A stretch of 64,000 nucleotides of DNA from Leptoclinus maculatus (taxonomy: Eukaryota; Chordata; Actinopteri; Perciformes; Stichaeidae): contig JAVDOI010000007.1 in the NCBI GenBank assembly GCA_032191485.1, positions 7,828,955 through 7,892,954 of the forward strand, read 5' to 3'. Shown piece after piece: positions 25,601 to 34,182 of this stretch. Position 1 is the stretch's first letter; each line of letters opens with the position of its first letter. The notes below the pieces were generated by a model, which saw only the letters and a program-made list of their open reading frames with translations, had not been told where the DNA came from and did no database searches. A program made the translations under genes and the position numbers.

Positions 25601-27758
25601 TTTATGATCTCAGATGAGCATAATGGTATTCATGACAACTTATATATTTACTTTTATTTCAATTTACAACATGATATAATGCGATAAGAATGTACAAATG
25701 TCCTAAATGTTTATTTAACACACACACACAATTATATGTTGTAGCTTTTATACATTTTATTGTGTGAAGCACTACAAATGTTTGTACAAAAAGTGCTGTA
25801 CACATAAAGAGTGACATATGTTCAAAGTTGAACTGATTCGATTATGTTGGTCAGACCTCACAAAACAGCATAACACAAGAATTCATATGCTAATTTTGAC
25901 AATTTCACACAAACGACTAGTTAGACAAAAGGGTGAAGTGATAACAGTTTGGATAGAGATGTATGTAAACTGCAACTTGACTGGTTGGCGGAAGCATTGT
26001 CTCATTTTATTTCTTTTTTTTTTTGGTCCTAATCCAGACTGCTATGAAGGCTTTGGGGAGAATTACCAAGGAGAGCAGTCAAGGACGAGATCAAACCTGC
26101 CCTGTACTCCCTGGAGAGACCACAGCAACAGGTCAGCCGACTGGATCCCTGCTTCTTTCTAACATAATAACTTTTCCAAACCCCTCCTATGATGTACAAA
26201 ACAGACCTACACCATCAATCAGACAAGTGCCTCTGCCTAAAATAGACGTCAAGACACAGCTCCAGTACATGTAACCCATGAGAGAGAGTCTAACACAGTA
26301 TAGAAGTTATTTAAAAGCTCAATGGGATCAAAGAAAATCACTTATAATAAGCAGAAAATCCATGTTTCATGGGTCTCAACAGTAGAAAGAGTTATTTAGC
26401 TCTTCGTGATACAAGCTCATGCATCACAGCCTCAATGTGCATGAAAATGTGTCTGTGTTTTTGAGAATCATGTCTGGGAACCTGAGACGTGGTGGTTAGT
26501 GCGGGAGGCGCCCTATTATTGACCTCCATTACATCTTATTGTTGTTGTTAGCGGATCAAGTCAGGCCTCTTGTTCCTCAGAGGAGAAAACGGCTCCTGCG
26601 GGTGCCGTGACTAGCCTCTCCAGCATCTTCTAATGGCTAGAGAAGTGTTTCCCTGAAGATGACCTAACTCAGCAGGAATGACTCCGAGTGATAACTTGGC
26701 AGGGGGATATTCACTTCACTCCTCACCTTTGACCCCCAAACCCCTCCTTTGTAGGAACACTTCAAAGCCAATCAGCTCCACTGCTTGGCTCCTGCTCAAG
26801 GGTCAAAAGTCAGGGTTAGGAGACATACAGAGAGCTGGCTGTTATGCTAGCTGCTAGAAACACAACACACATTGGATCGCTGTGATTTGGTACCCAGCAT
26901 CCTTCTCCTTTATGTCTCGTTTCTTTTACAGTTCTCCACCTTATCGGTTAACGAATTCAGTGTGGGAAAGAGTTCGGTTTGTGGTTTTAAAATTATGTGT
27001 GGGATATGTCTGGACGAGCATGTATTAGATATGTAAGTGTAGGTGGGTGCATACTGTCTCAGTGAGTAATTCCTTTGCAAATGACCTCCTTATCTTGTCT
27101 AGAGGGACAGAGTTTATACAGCTGTGCAGTTTGACTGTTCAGATCCTATCCTAGCTTTTACTAATGGTTATAAATCACTAGCAAATCCTGTTTAGCTTCA
27201 TCAACAGCCGGATTATCGGCTTAAAGGGAAAAAAAAACTTCCTTTTGTTTTGAAAATGGTCTTTTGGGCTTGCTGAACGTTGGTAACAGATAAGTTATTT
27301 GATCTTTTGTGTTTGTGTGTTTGTCCAGTGGCGAGAGGGGCATGCTGATGGCTGGCCTGGAGGGAAGCTACTGCAGAAACCCTGATAAAGACAAACACGG
27401 TCCCTGGTGTTACACCAACAACTCTGCCATTCCCTGGGACTACTGTAATGTAAAACCATGTGAGTGCAACAAGGGAGTGTGTACATTCAAGTCACACACA
27501 ATCACAGTAACACACAGTCAGGGAAAAACAATCTGTGAGCCTGTGAAATATTTCATTCTTCTTGGTCAAAGAAAGAGCTAGTATAGATTTGTTTGTACTG
27601 TGTCTGGTTGACTTACACACACACACTTTATTTGCAGTGTGTAGATCCGTCTACACTTGCAGGTTAGTGTTGGTCAGAGGAGATTCACAACTCATCAGAA
27701 AAACGGGGATGGGCTCCTTCTAAGTATTCCCACATGGACCAAGAGCCAGACTCATCGT

Positions 27759-27822
<64 letters not shown>

Positions 27823-30800
27823 ACGCATGCATGTGTGTGTGTGCACGGAATGCTATAATATTTGTTCTACTATTAGACATCTTTTCAAAGTTCCAGTAAT
27901 GTTGCGAAGGCAATGCAATGCAGTGTCATGTAAACTGCATGAACATTCAAGAATAATGTAATGTTGACATCTAATTAGTGGATCCTTGATGTTTACTTTG
28001 ATCGATTACACAACATGAGCTGGTTATGAGAGCATGTTTATTAAGTTTCAGACTGGTTAGCATAAATGGTAAATAGCTACAGCTTGCAACCACATACTGT
28101 GATATGTTTTTTTAAGGCTTGTTACATTTAATTAAATCATTACAGATCTGAAAAAAATGATTGTGACATGACAGACAAATACGAGGGCCCTTGTGGACAG
28201 CGTGCAATTTACACCCCTGTGTGAGGTCGCCTCTTTTCTTGGATCAGTTAATCCTCCCTGATCCCTTGTTTGTCTCCTATACTTTCTGCAGGTGATGCTT
28301 CGCAGAACACCATTCCACTGGGTGAGTGTCTCCGTCTTGCTCGTCTGTCTTTCTGTCTTTCTGTCTGTGTTTGCGAGTGGCTCAGCTGCTGATCTGTATT
28401 TGATAGCCTCCAAGGCAAGTAGTGGTGTTTTCAGAACCCTGTGGAGTCCTTTTTATGTCCAGCTATTATAGTACGTAATTATGTTATGTCATGGTGGCAT
28501 CTGTTTGTGTGTGTTTGTGTTGGACTCATTTTGCTGCACATAATAACTCAAGAACAGAGGATGAACCCCTCAATCTCTTGACATATAGAGTTAAAATGAC
28601 GCCCATTTGCTATATGAACACATTCAATAAGTTCCTTAATGAATGGCCTCATCACAGTGACTGGTTGTGTTTTATATATAATGATTATTATAGCGGATCA
28701 TTAGGCAGCTCAAGTGCCTCTTGTTTTGCGACTGTGTAAACAGAACGTCACCATTAAGTTACCATTACAGTATGTCTGTGCCTGTGAATGCATGTATATG
28801 TCTTAAATTAAATGCATGGCATGAGGAATATCAAAATATTTGTGTGTGCGTCTCTGCTTTTCCAGGTGAGCTGTCCTCTGTGGGGTGTTTTATCCATAAA
28901 AGAACCAGGATTGTGGGAGGAGGTCCGGTGGGCATATCAGACGGCAGCTGGATGGTCAGCATACAGAAAGGGTACGGCGGTGCATTTAATATTCTACACA
29001 TTTTACTCTACCACTGATGAAGAACAGTTGAACATCCTGCATTTAACCCATCATTTAACCCCGCATTTAGGAGCAGTTTTCATGTTTGTTTTCAGTGGAG
29101 GGTTCAAATGCTATTGTATAAACGCTGTCATTCCTGCACTTCTACCTTTGTCAAGTTTTAGATGTGGTTCTATGGACGAACATTATTGTTAGTTTTTCAT
29201 TGCACTATAGTATGTCCCTCTCCTCAAATTGTACATACTTGGGTAACAACCTTTGTGATTTCCCAACGTAGATTTTAACATTGACAGGACTAGATCGTAG
29301 ATGGTATTTCACAGCTTTCCTTGATATGTTGTTTGTGTTTTGTGCTCTTTCCAGGTCGCAGCACTGGTGTGGGGGTTCACTAATACGAGAGGAGTGGGTA
29401 CTCACTGACAGACAATGCTTCTCCTCATGGTAACTTAAATGTTCGCTGTCTGTTAATGCCATTTCTTTCCTTTTACGTGAACCTTGAACTGTTGGAGCAT
29501 TTTGCTTCTTTACCCTCTGTGTATTAAATATAAGATGTATTTGTGTGGTTATGTATTCTCGTACCTTACTGACTCTCTTCAGTTGCTACTCCTGTCTCTC
29601 CAGACCAGTCTGAGAGAGTACTATATATGGAATATTTTGTTTAAGTATGAACTCTGTCTTCAGTGTTCCAGACCTCAGTGAGTATCGGGTGTGGCTGGGA
29701 GTCTCAGATATTCAAGAAGGCGCTCCTGACTGGTCCAAGAGACAGGAAGTGAACATAGCTCATGTGATATGTGGTCCTGAGGGCTCCAGTTTAGCCCTCA
29801 TAAGGCTGTCTAAGTAAGTACCTTGAAAAGTAATGTCAAAGATACATTGATATACTTTAAATTTCTGTGTGATGTTGAGCGTTGCACTTCCTGTGTTCAT
29901 TAAATACGTCCAGGCCCGCCCTCCCTGCAGACAATGTCCATACACTTCAGCTACCCGTGGCAGGGTGCTCAATCCCAGAAGGAACAATGTGTAAAATGTA
30001 TGGATGGGGGGAGACAAAAGGTACTGATATTTGATATTCTACATTGACTAAGGCTGTTGTATACTCCCCAGGTCTGTAATATATTGCATTTATATTCTCC
30101 TGCAACAGTGCTGGATTATTCTGAAGGCTGAAAAGTATATTGTAACACAGCCCTCTCTCAAATAATTGTTTACCGCATAGCTTAGGGTCAGTACTGCTTG
30201 TTGGGTGGCTTGATATACAGACGGGACCACGGAAGATTGATATTTTTAATAAAAGTTCAAATGTGCCATGAAATGTGTATAAACCATTCAGACTTCCCTC
30301 CCTGCTTTTGAAAATAGAAAATATGCTGAATATGATATGGCACTAAATTATATATTTTTTCTATTACAAGATCATGCCAAAAACTTGGGAGTTCTACAAT
30401 ACAATGGTGGCATTTGTATTGCATATGCTACAAGAGATCAGAGGCAATAAAGAGCAACCTTTAACTCTTACAGGCACTGGCCATGATGACGTACTGAAGG
30501 CGGTCGACCTGCCCATTGTCAGTAATGTGAGGTGCAGAGAGATGCACAGAGGGAACCTCCACATCACCAACACCAAGATCTGTGCAGGAGGCAGGAGGAA
30601 TGAGGGAGTGTGTGAGGTAAACTGTTACTTATTCATATTTATTTTCCCAGTGAGGTGTTTTATCATTTAAACATGAGTTTCAGTGATCAGAAGGAAAACT
30701 TCACACTAGAGTTCAAATGGTGCGTCCAGTCCTTGTCGGTAAACAAAAACAGGCCTTTAGACATTTGGATAAAGCAATTGTACCCAGTGTGAATTTCTGA

Positions 30801-31286
30801 GTATATTTCAAAAGCTCAGTTTGATCCACATCTCAAACAAATGTTCTTTGAATCCATAGGCTTAGTATTCAGTCTGTTGTATATAGGGCAGCTGGAGACT
30901 GTTTCACTAAATTTCATCAGCGATCAAAGCCTCGGCTTTGTGGTTTCTAGCTTCGGAGGAGAACTCTCCATGTTCACAAATGATACTGTTGCTGTCCGGC
31001 ACTAAGAGCTTAAAAAAGGCATTTTGTTTGTCATGAATTCAAACAGTGATGTTAGCCATAGCTCAACCAGCAACGTAGAAAAATATGCATTCTATTTCTT
31101 TTGCAGAGGGATTACGGCGGTCCCCTTGTGTGTCAGGATGGTGAGATACGGGTTATTGTGGGAGTGAGCGTTCATGGCAGAGGCTGTGCTCGGGCCAACC
31201 AGCCTGGCATCTTCATCAATGTGCCATTCTACACCCAGTGGATCTACAAGGTCTTCAAATATTACCCCAACCCTGAGATTGTCTAG
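14439..31286 (+). CDS. hgf: hgf, hepatocyte growth factor, complete 18-exon coding region (713 aa)
   Basis: Secreted ligand of the MET receptor. Joined exons: 14439-14487, 15799-15958, 16180-16292, 16879-16993, 18680-18828, 20228-20348, 21609-21727, 24081-24246, 24348-24481, 26038-26131, 27329-27459, 28292-28321, 28866-28971, 29355-29429, 29664-29813, 29914-30020, 30474-30616, 31107-31286. The sum is 2142 nt, in frame throughout. Domains: signal peptide 1-16; N/PAN domain with Cys 55, 59, 69, 81 (same spacing as human); kringles at about 113-193, 198-275, 289-367 and 377-451; linker Cys468; cleavage R475-I476; trypsin-like domain to 713. Catalytic positions are Gln516, Ser563 and Tyr657, so it is a pseudoprotease. 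N-glycosylation sequons include N167, N320 and N437. Human HGF is 728 aa with 18 exons. Kringle 2 (DHTESGK, CQRWD, YPDKG, DDNYCRNPDG) is closer to HGF than to MSP. Teleost a/b paralogue not resolved. Confidence 0.96.
14488..15798 (+). other. hgf intron 1
   Basis: 1311 nt, GTAAGT to TATCAG. Contains a hairpin plus duplicated decamer (15046-15090) and an AT-rich stretch near 15570-15620. No exon-like ORF. Confidence 0.8.
15799..15958 (+). CDS. hgf: hgf exon 2: N/PAN domain, first half
   Basis: Residues 17-70. Carries Cys55, Cys59 and Cys69 and the basic patch TKSKK just before Cys55, corresponding to the heparin-binding Lys of human HGF (K60/K62/K63, one residue offset). Human Arg73 corresponds to Ala58 here. 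Donor GTATGT. Confidence 0.95.
16180..16292 (+). CDS. hgf: hgf exon 3: N/PAN domain, second half
   Basis: Residues 70-108: AFLYDHNNRKCQW then LSFDRNSPGA, parallel to human AFVFDKARKQCLW. Ends in phase 1 at donor GTGCCC. Intron 3 begins with a poly(C) tract about 60 nt downstream. Confidence 0.95.
16353..16374. repeat. Poly(C) tract in hgf intron 3
   Basis: 22 consecutive C, then TT and six more C. Potential G-quadruplex on the opposite strand. Confidence 0.9.
16879..16993 (+). CDS. hgf: hgf exon 4: kringle 1, first half
   Basis: Residues 108-146 starting DYVREC; first kringle Cys113; GESYRG and CQAW motifs and the PHEH turn typical of HGF kringle 1. Acceptor TTTTCAG, donor GTAAGA. Confidence 0.95.
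16994..18679 (+). other. hgf intron 4
   Basis: 1686 nt with a short GT run near 17247-17268. Nothing else recognised. Ends CCTGACAG. Confidence 0.8.
18680..18828 (+). CDS. hgf: hgf exon 5: kringle 1, second half, with tandem acceptor
   Basis: Residues 146-196 including LRENYCRNPD and PWCFTTDP, ending kringle 1 at Cys193. A potential N-glycosylation site NST is at 167-169. A second AG (18693-18694) exactly 15 nt inside the exon would start it at 18695 and remove five residues (FMSKR). Donor GTAGGC, immediately followed by a CA microsatellite. Confidence 0.95.
18836..18862. repeat. (CA)n microsatellite just after the exon 5 donor
   Basis: About 13 CA units starting 7 nt downstream of exon 5. 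CA repeats near donors can act as intronic splicing enhancers or silencers through hnRNP L (established in mammals). Confidence 0.85.
18863..20227 (+). other. hgf intron 5, remaining part
   Basis: About 1.4 kb with short CA/GT runs near 19650-19700 and 20185-20225. No exon-like sequence. Confidence 0.75.
20228..20348 (+). CDS. hgf: hgf exon 6: kringle 2, first half
   Basis: Residues 196-236: VECMNCNGEDYRG, MDHTESGKECQRWD, PHKH; nearly the same as human HGF kringle 2. Acceptor GTGTAG, donor GTAATT. Confidence 0.96.
20361..20575. repeat. Teleost interspersed repeat with CATTA-repeat head (family B)
   Basis: Begins with three CATTA units, followed by cagtcatttagcagacgc and tttatccaaagcgacttac, a core I recognise as extremely common in ray-finned fish, then a tail up to the CA-rich run at 20577. 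It starts 12 nt after the exon 6 donor. Family to be assigned with a repeat library. Confidence 0.65.
20576..21608 (+). other. hgf intron 6, remaining part
   Basis: CA-rich stretch at 20577-20612, then ordinary AT-rich intron to TGCATTAG. Nothing else recognised. Confidence 0.75.
21609..21727 (+). CDS. hgf: hgf exon 7: kringle 2, second half
   Basis: Residues 236-276: YPDKGLDDNYCRNPDG, PWCFTTDP, WEYCNIKVC, ending kringle 2 at Cys275. Donor GTAAGC. Confidence 0.96.
21924..21961. repeat. (CA)n microsatellite
   Basis: About 19 CA units in hgf intron 7. Confidence 0.95.
22533..22632. repeat. (CT)n microsatellite, about 100 bp
   Basis: Nearly pure CT with two CCC interruptions in hgf intron 7. 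A polypyrimidine tract of this length can bind PTB in RNA or form triplex DNA. Confidence 0.95.
24081..24246 (+). CDS. hgf: hgf exon 8: linker and kringle 3, first half
   Basis: Residues 276-331: ETSPKSNVVETTEC linker, then YQGRGEGYRGTV, CQRWDSQYPHNH. Sequon NHT at 320-322. Human has LETTEC, GEGYRGTV and CQRWDSQYPHEH at the same places. Confidence 0.96.
24348..24481 (+). CDS. hgf: hgf exon 9: kringle 3, second half
   Basis: Residues 331-376: DLRENYCRNPDG, SPWCFTTDP, NIPQC ending kringle 3 at Cys367, then a short linker. Separated from exon 8 by an intron of only 101 nt. Donor GTGAGA. Confidence 0.96.
24482..26037 (+). other. hgf intron 9
   Basis: 1556 nt containing a teleost repeat fragment (25231-25347). 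Ends AATCCAG after a T-rich tract. Confidence 0.8.
25231..25347 (-). repeat. Teleost interspersed repeat fragment (family C), minus orientation
   Basis: Read on the minus strand it contains gggaatttcttcaa-type and tgagatatt-type motifs and ends with ggcatt/gacagctg-like sequence. It matches the copy at 61304-61472, which lies in the opposite orientation. Confidence 0.55.
26038..26131 (+). CDS. hgf: hgf exon 10: kringle 4, first half
   Basis: Residues 376-407: DCYEGFGENYQGEQSRTRS then PCTPW. Donor GTCAGC is the only usable GT before an in-frame stop (26160). The usual histidine turn of kringles is missing, so this half is shorter than in human. Confidence 0.88.
26132..27328 (+). other. hgf intron 10
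   Basis: 1197 nt of ordinary intron. Nothing recognised apart from splice sites. Confidence 0.75.
27329..27459 (+). CDS. hgf: hgf exon 11: kringle 4, second half
   Basis: Residues 407-451: YCRNPDKDKHGPWCYTNN, PWDYCNVKPC. Ends one nt into the Cys451 codon at donor GTGAGT. Sequon NNS at 437-439. Confidence 0.94.
27764..27819. repeat. (GT)n microsatellite
   Basis: About 28 GT units in hgf intron 11. Confidence 0.95.
28292..28321 (+). CDS. hgf: hgf exon 12: 30-nt linker micro-exon
   Basis: Residues 451-461, CDASQNTIPLG, linking kringle 4 to the cleavage region. Acceptor TTCTGCAG and donor GTGAGT are strong, and phase 1 on both sides keeps the frame. Human HGF has a comparably small linker exon here. 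Confidence 0.88.
28866..28971 (+). CDS. hgf: hgf exon 13: activation cleavage site
   Basis: Residues 461-496. Cys468 (interchain disulfide) is seven residues before Arg475, as in human. Cleavage is expected at KRTR-IVGG (human KQLR-VVNG), exposing an Ile-Val-Gly-Gly amino terminus like active trypsin-type enzymes. Donor GTACGG. Confidence 0.95.
29355..29429 (+). CDS. hgf: hgf exon 14: protease-like domain, His-to-Gln region
   Basis: Residues 496-521: WCGGSLIREEWVLTDRQCFSS. The catalytic His is Gln516, as in human Gln534. Donor GTAACT. Confidence 0.95.
29664..29813 (+). CDS. hgf: hgf exon 15: protease-like domain, Asp position lost
   Basis: Residues 521-571: CVPDLSEYRVWLGVSD then HVICGPEGSSLALIRLSK. 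The catalytic Asp position is Ser563 (human Asp578). Cys521 and Cys557 have no counterparts in human HGF but do in MSP. Donor GTAAGT. Confidence 0.94.
29914..30020 (+). CDS. hgf: hgf exon 16: protease-like domain
   Basis: Residues 571-607: VHTLQLPVAGCSIPEGTMC and YGWGETKG. The intron before it is only 100 nt. Donor GTACTG. Confidence 0.94.
30474..30616 (+). CDS. hgf: hgf exon 17: protease-like domain
   Basis: Residues 607-654: GTGHDDVLKAVDLPIVSNV, then CREMHRGNLHITNTKICAGG. Ends in phase 0 after Glu654 at donor GTAAAC. Confidence 0.94.
31107..31286 (+). CDS. hgf: hgf exon 18: protease-like domain C-terminus, stop
   Basis: Residues 655-713: RDYGGPLVCQD, RVIVGVSVHGRGCARANQPG, IFINVPFYTQWIYKVFKYY; TAG at 31284-31286. 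Tyr657 replaces the catalytic Ser. Arg655 replaces the oxyanion-hole Gly that human HGF and MSP keep. Confidence 0.96.
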   Translation, partial: RDYGGPLVCQDGEIRVIVGVSVHGRGCARANQPGIFINVPFYTQWIYKVFKYYPNPEIV

Positions 31287-31414
31287 AGACTCAACAGAGA
31301 ATGAAACAGAACCAGGGGACTAGATCAAACCTAGAGTCTCTACTTCTGTAAATCCAGCTGTGCACTCAGGATACCTGGTTTTCATGCTGTCCATAACTGC
31401 ATAGCCCACAGACC

Positions 31415-31420
31415 AATAAA
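31415..31420 (+). promoter_or_regulatory. hgf: Possible proximal poly(A) signal of hgf
   Basis: AATAAA within an A-rich run, 129 nt after the stop codon. Confidence 0.35.
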
Positions 31421-32064
31421 AAAACCTAATCAGAGCACTCCTAATAGATGAATGCATGAGGAAACACTGTGATTTAAACAGATACCTTGAGTTGAAAGCA
31501 GACCATTTGGTTTCATCAATTTGTCACGGTTCTCTTTTGGTAGCAAATCCACCAGAGTGGCATGTGTGTATGTGAATACTCTTGATTCCTGGTTTTACTT
31601 GAATGTTTTAACACCAAAGTGCAGTGGTTCAGCCGCTCCTTTTGTAGAGTACATCAATGGGCCACTTAGAAAACTATCCAGTGGTAGGGCAATGTGAAGG
31701 GCACTCTTGTCAAGCTTCATGGATCTCCAGGGGGCCTAGATAAAGTGGTCCTTACTGTACATAGTATTTTAATGAGTGTATTTGTGACACTCTGAAGGTA
31801 ATTTGGGTCTTATAGATCTATAACAAGAGAAATGAATGTTGTGTTGATCAGATAAATGATATGATGCTGTACGGAAACACCAAAATTAACTCCATTTTCA
31901 GTATTGTAATGTTATCACAAAGCCACTGACTGTATATATGAATGTACTCTTTACATTCTGCGTAGATGAAAGGAATTTATGGCTGGTCAGCTTTATAGGA
32001 TTTGATTAAAAAGCAGAAACATTGATGGAACATTCATGTGTACACACAAGTTCTTTCTATACGA

Positions 32065-32070
32065 AATAAA
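32065..32070 (+). promoter_or_regulatory. hgf: Probable main poly(A) signal of hgf
   Basis: AATAAA followed by tttcctt and, about 35 nt on, a TGAGTGTGTGTG element. Confidence 0.6.
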
Positions 32071-32143
32071 ATATTTCCTTCAATTTATGTGTTAATACAT
32101 TGAGTGTGTGTGTAGTTATTCTGCAGCAATGTCAGTATGCACA

Positions 32144-32149
32144 AATAAA
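32144..32149 (+). promoter_or_regulatory. hgf: Possible distal poly(A) signal of hgf
   Basis: AATAAA placed about 16 nt before an 80-bp TG microsatellite, which would serve as an unusually long GU-rich downstream element. Confidence 0.35.
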
Positions 32150-32161
32150 ACTGCAGAAGGG

Positions 32162-32164
<3 letters not shown>

Positions 32165-32247
<83 letters not shown>
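32165..32247. repeat. (TG)n microsatellite
   Basis: About 41 TG units directly downstream of hgf. Confidence 0.95.
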
Positions 32248-32699
32248 TTAAGCCTCAGCTGAATGAATTATCATCTCCCCCCACACTCAACTGCAGTATG
32301 TTTGTATAAGAGTGAGACAACATTTCTGTTTGTATGTGTGTGCACTGAAAGATGCTGCAAGCTGCTATATTCTACAGGTTGTACAGTACTGTCTTCTGTT
32401 TTCTGTATAATGTACATTCAATATCAATTTCATGTCATCTTATCCAATATGCTAAATGTTAAACCCAATTTCAGCAATTATTTGAAATGTTTTATGATGT
32501 CTGTCACTATATTAAATGTTTTTTTTAATCTATGAGTTTTGTTTTCATGTTTTAAATGTTGCATTCTTTGAATGCCCTGTTTGAATGTTCTGAATGCAAA
32601 TATGTATCTTCTCAGCCAGTTTGCCTGCTTGTTGTAAAGTTAAGTCAAAGCTGTTGTGCTTCCCTACCAGAAGATGGCACCACAGTAGCACAGAGGCTA

Positions 32700-32959
32700 T
32701 TGGGACGACATCTTACCTCTCTCTCTTTCTCACCCTCTCTCTCTTTTTCTCGTTCTCTCTCTCTCTCACACACACACAAACACACACATATTCCCACAAC
32801 TTTAGTTACACGCACACACATCACCCATTTTAGCCTTGTAGCTGTCCTTAATCAAGACACTGCCAAGACACTGCCATTCACTACAGAATGGCAGTATTCT
32901 GCTGTAACTCTTTCCAGAGTTTAGTAGACAGGGAGTGAAAGATAGATATGAGAGGCATA

Positions 32960-33000
<41 letters not shown>

Positions 33001-33002
33001 GA
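32700..33002. repeat. CT-rich, CA and GT microsatellite cluster
   Basis: CT-rich run 32700-32770, CA-rich 32767-32820 and GT run 32965-33002. They produce low-complexity ORFs on both strands that are not genes. Confidence 0.8.
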
Positions 33003-33243
33003 GAGAGGGGGATGCATAGTGGTGTGAGTGAAGGTGAAACAGAGCAGGAAAGCAGGGACTCTGAGCTGGAGATTAATTGTGAGTACATTGATGTTGTATG
33101 AAGGAACTTCTGGAGCAAGCAGAAAATACACGGATTGACATTTTCTGTTGCTATGTACACTATGTGCGCTGATGCTGACACAAAACACACAGTACACACA
33201 GGTACACAAAACATAGCATTCTGTGATAACAGACACTGTAGAG

Positions 33244-34182
33244 CAGGGGTCACTAATAGGCGGACCGCGGACCGGTTCCGGAACCAGGCGCTGTCCTATC
33301 CGGACCCGGACGTATAACTGATGGATCATTGAGAATTATACATTTTGGCAGAGCGCTTCTATTTTAACTTGCACAGTTTAGCTTTTCTAGCCTTTACGGC
33401 ACTTGGTCAGCAGTCCAGGAAACACACCGACCAATCACATGCATTGTAAATCATCTCACGTGACGCAACTCAGCCAATCGAATATCTGTATTCTGAAGCG
33501 CATCGTGAGCCGACTTGAGATTTACACACAGACACGTGAGAGAGACGGCGAGATAGAGAGAGAGCAGTGGGAGAAGTAAGTCAGAGAAGCAATGTCACAT
33601 GGCGTGCTCTAAAAAGAGAAAAGTGGACCACGAAAACAGAGCTTTAACAAATAATGGACGGACTCTTATTTGTTCATTCTTTCTGCTGGCGCTACTAAAC
33701 CCACTCTGTCTCGTGTGTTCAGATACCGTGGTCATTATTAATTAAACACGCCGATGTGAAACACCACTACCAGACCAAACATGCATCTTTTGAGCAAACA
33801 CTCCAGTCTGAACTGGGGGCAAGATGTTAAGATGTGTAGAGATTGTTTATTATAAAGTTAACTGAGACCATTATGATGTGAAATGGATTTAACAAAAGAG
33901 AAGAAAAAAGTTCACTCCAGCCATATATTATATATATTATAATCCATCCAGTTAAATTTAAAAACTGAGAATAATAATTGTTAAAATATAATTGATGTGT
34001 AGTTTCTTTATTTGATTTGACAATAGTTGACTACACAGATACGTTGTTACTACGAGGCTTCTTGAATGTATATATATATGGCACTAAATAGTGCAAGTTA
34101 GATATTATTGTAATGTTCCGGACCTTTGCACGAGGAGATTTTCTCAATCTGGACTTTTTGTAATTTTAATTGAATACCCCTG
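33244..34182 (+). mobile_element. hAT-superfamily element, 939 bp, internally deleted, decayed BED-finger ORF
   Basis: Starts CAGGGGTC and ends ATACCCCTG (7-bp terminal inverted repeat CAGGGGT), flanked by a perfect 8-bp target-site duplication ctgtagag (33236-33243 and 34183-34190). Inside, from ATG 33599, MACSKKRKVDHENRAL and, further on, CLVCSDTV and HHYQTKHASFE are the start of a hAT transposase with a BED-type zinc finger, in separate frames and broken by stops. The catalytic core is absent, so the copy cannot move by itself. Ends, TSD and BED remnants together make the assignment firm. Confidence 0.88.
33599..33838 (+). pseudogene. Broken BED-zinc-finger N-terminus of a hAT transposase
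   Basis: Opening MACSKKRKVDHENRA, then Cys-x2-Cys (CLVCSD), a stop at 33742-33750 and, in a shifted frame, the His part of the finger (HHYQTKH). I recognise the order from transposase-derived ZBED/GTF2IRD2-type proteins. Frameshifts and stops show it is dead. Confidence 0.65.

Larger units (their letters stand above)
31287..32090 (+). other. hgf: Likely hgf 3' UTR
   Basis: AT-rich, no ORF. Poly(A) hexamers at 31415-31420, 32065-32070 and 32144-32149 allow short and long forms. The 32065 site is the most likely main one, being followed by TG-rich sequence around 32101. Confidence 0.6.

Noticed and set aside
14439..31286. Identification as mst1 (MSP) rather than hgf
   Set aside because: The protease-like domain has MSP traits, but the N domain Cys spacing, kringles 1-3 and the link to cacna2d1 all fit HGF.
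32802..33329. Minus-strand ORF of 175 codons
   Set aside because: Built on CA/GT repeats and running into the hAT element; low complexity.
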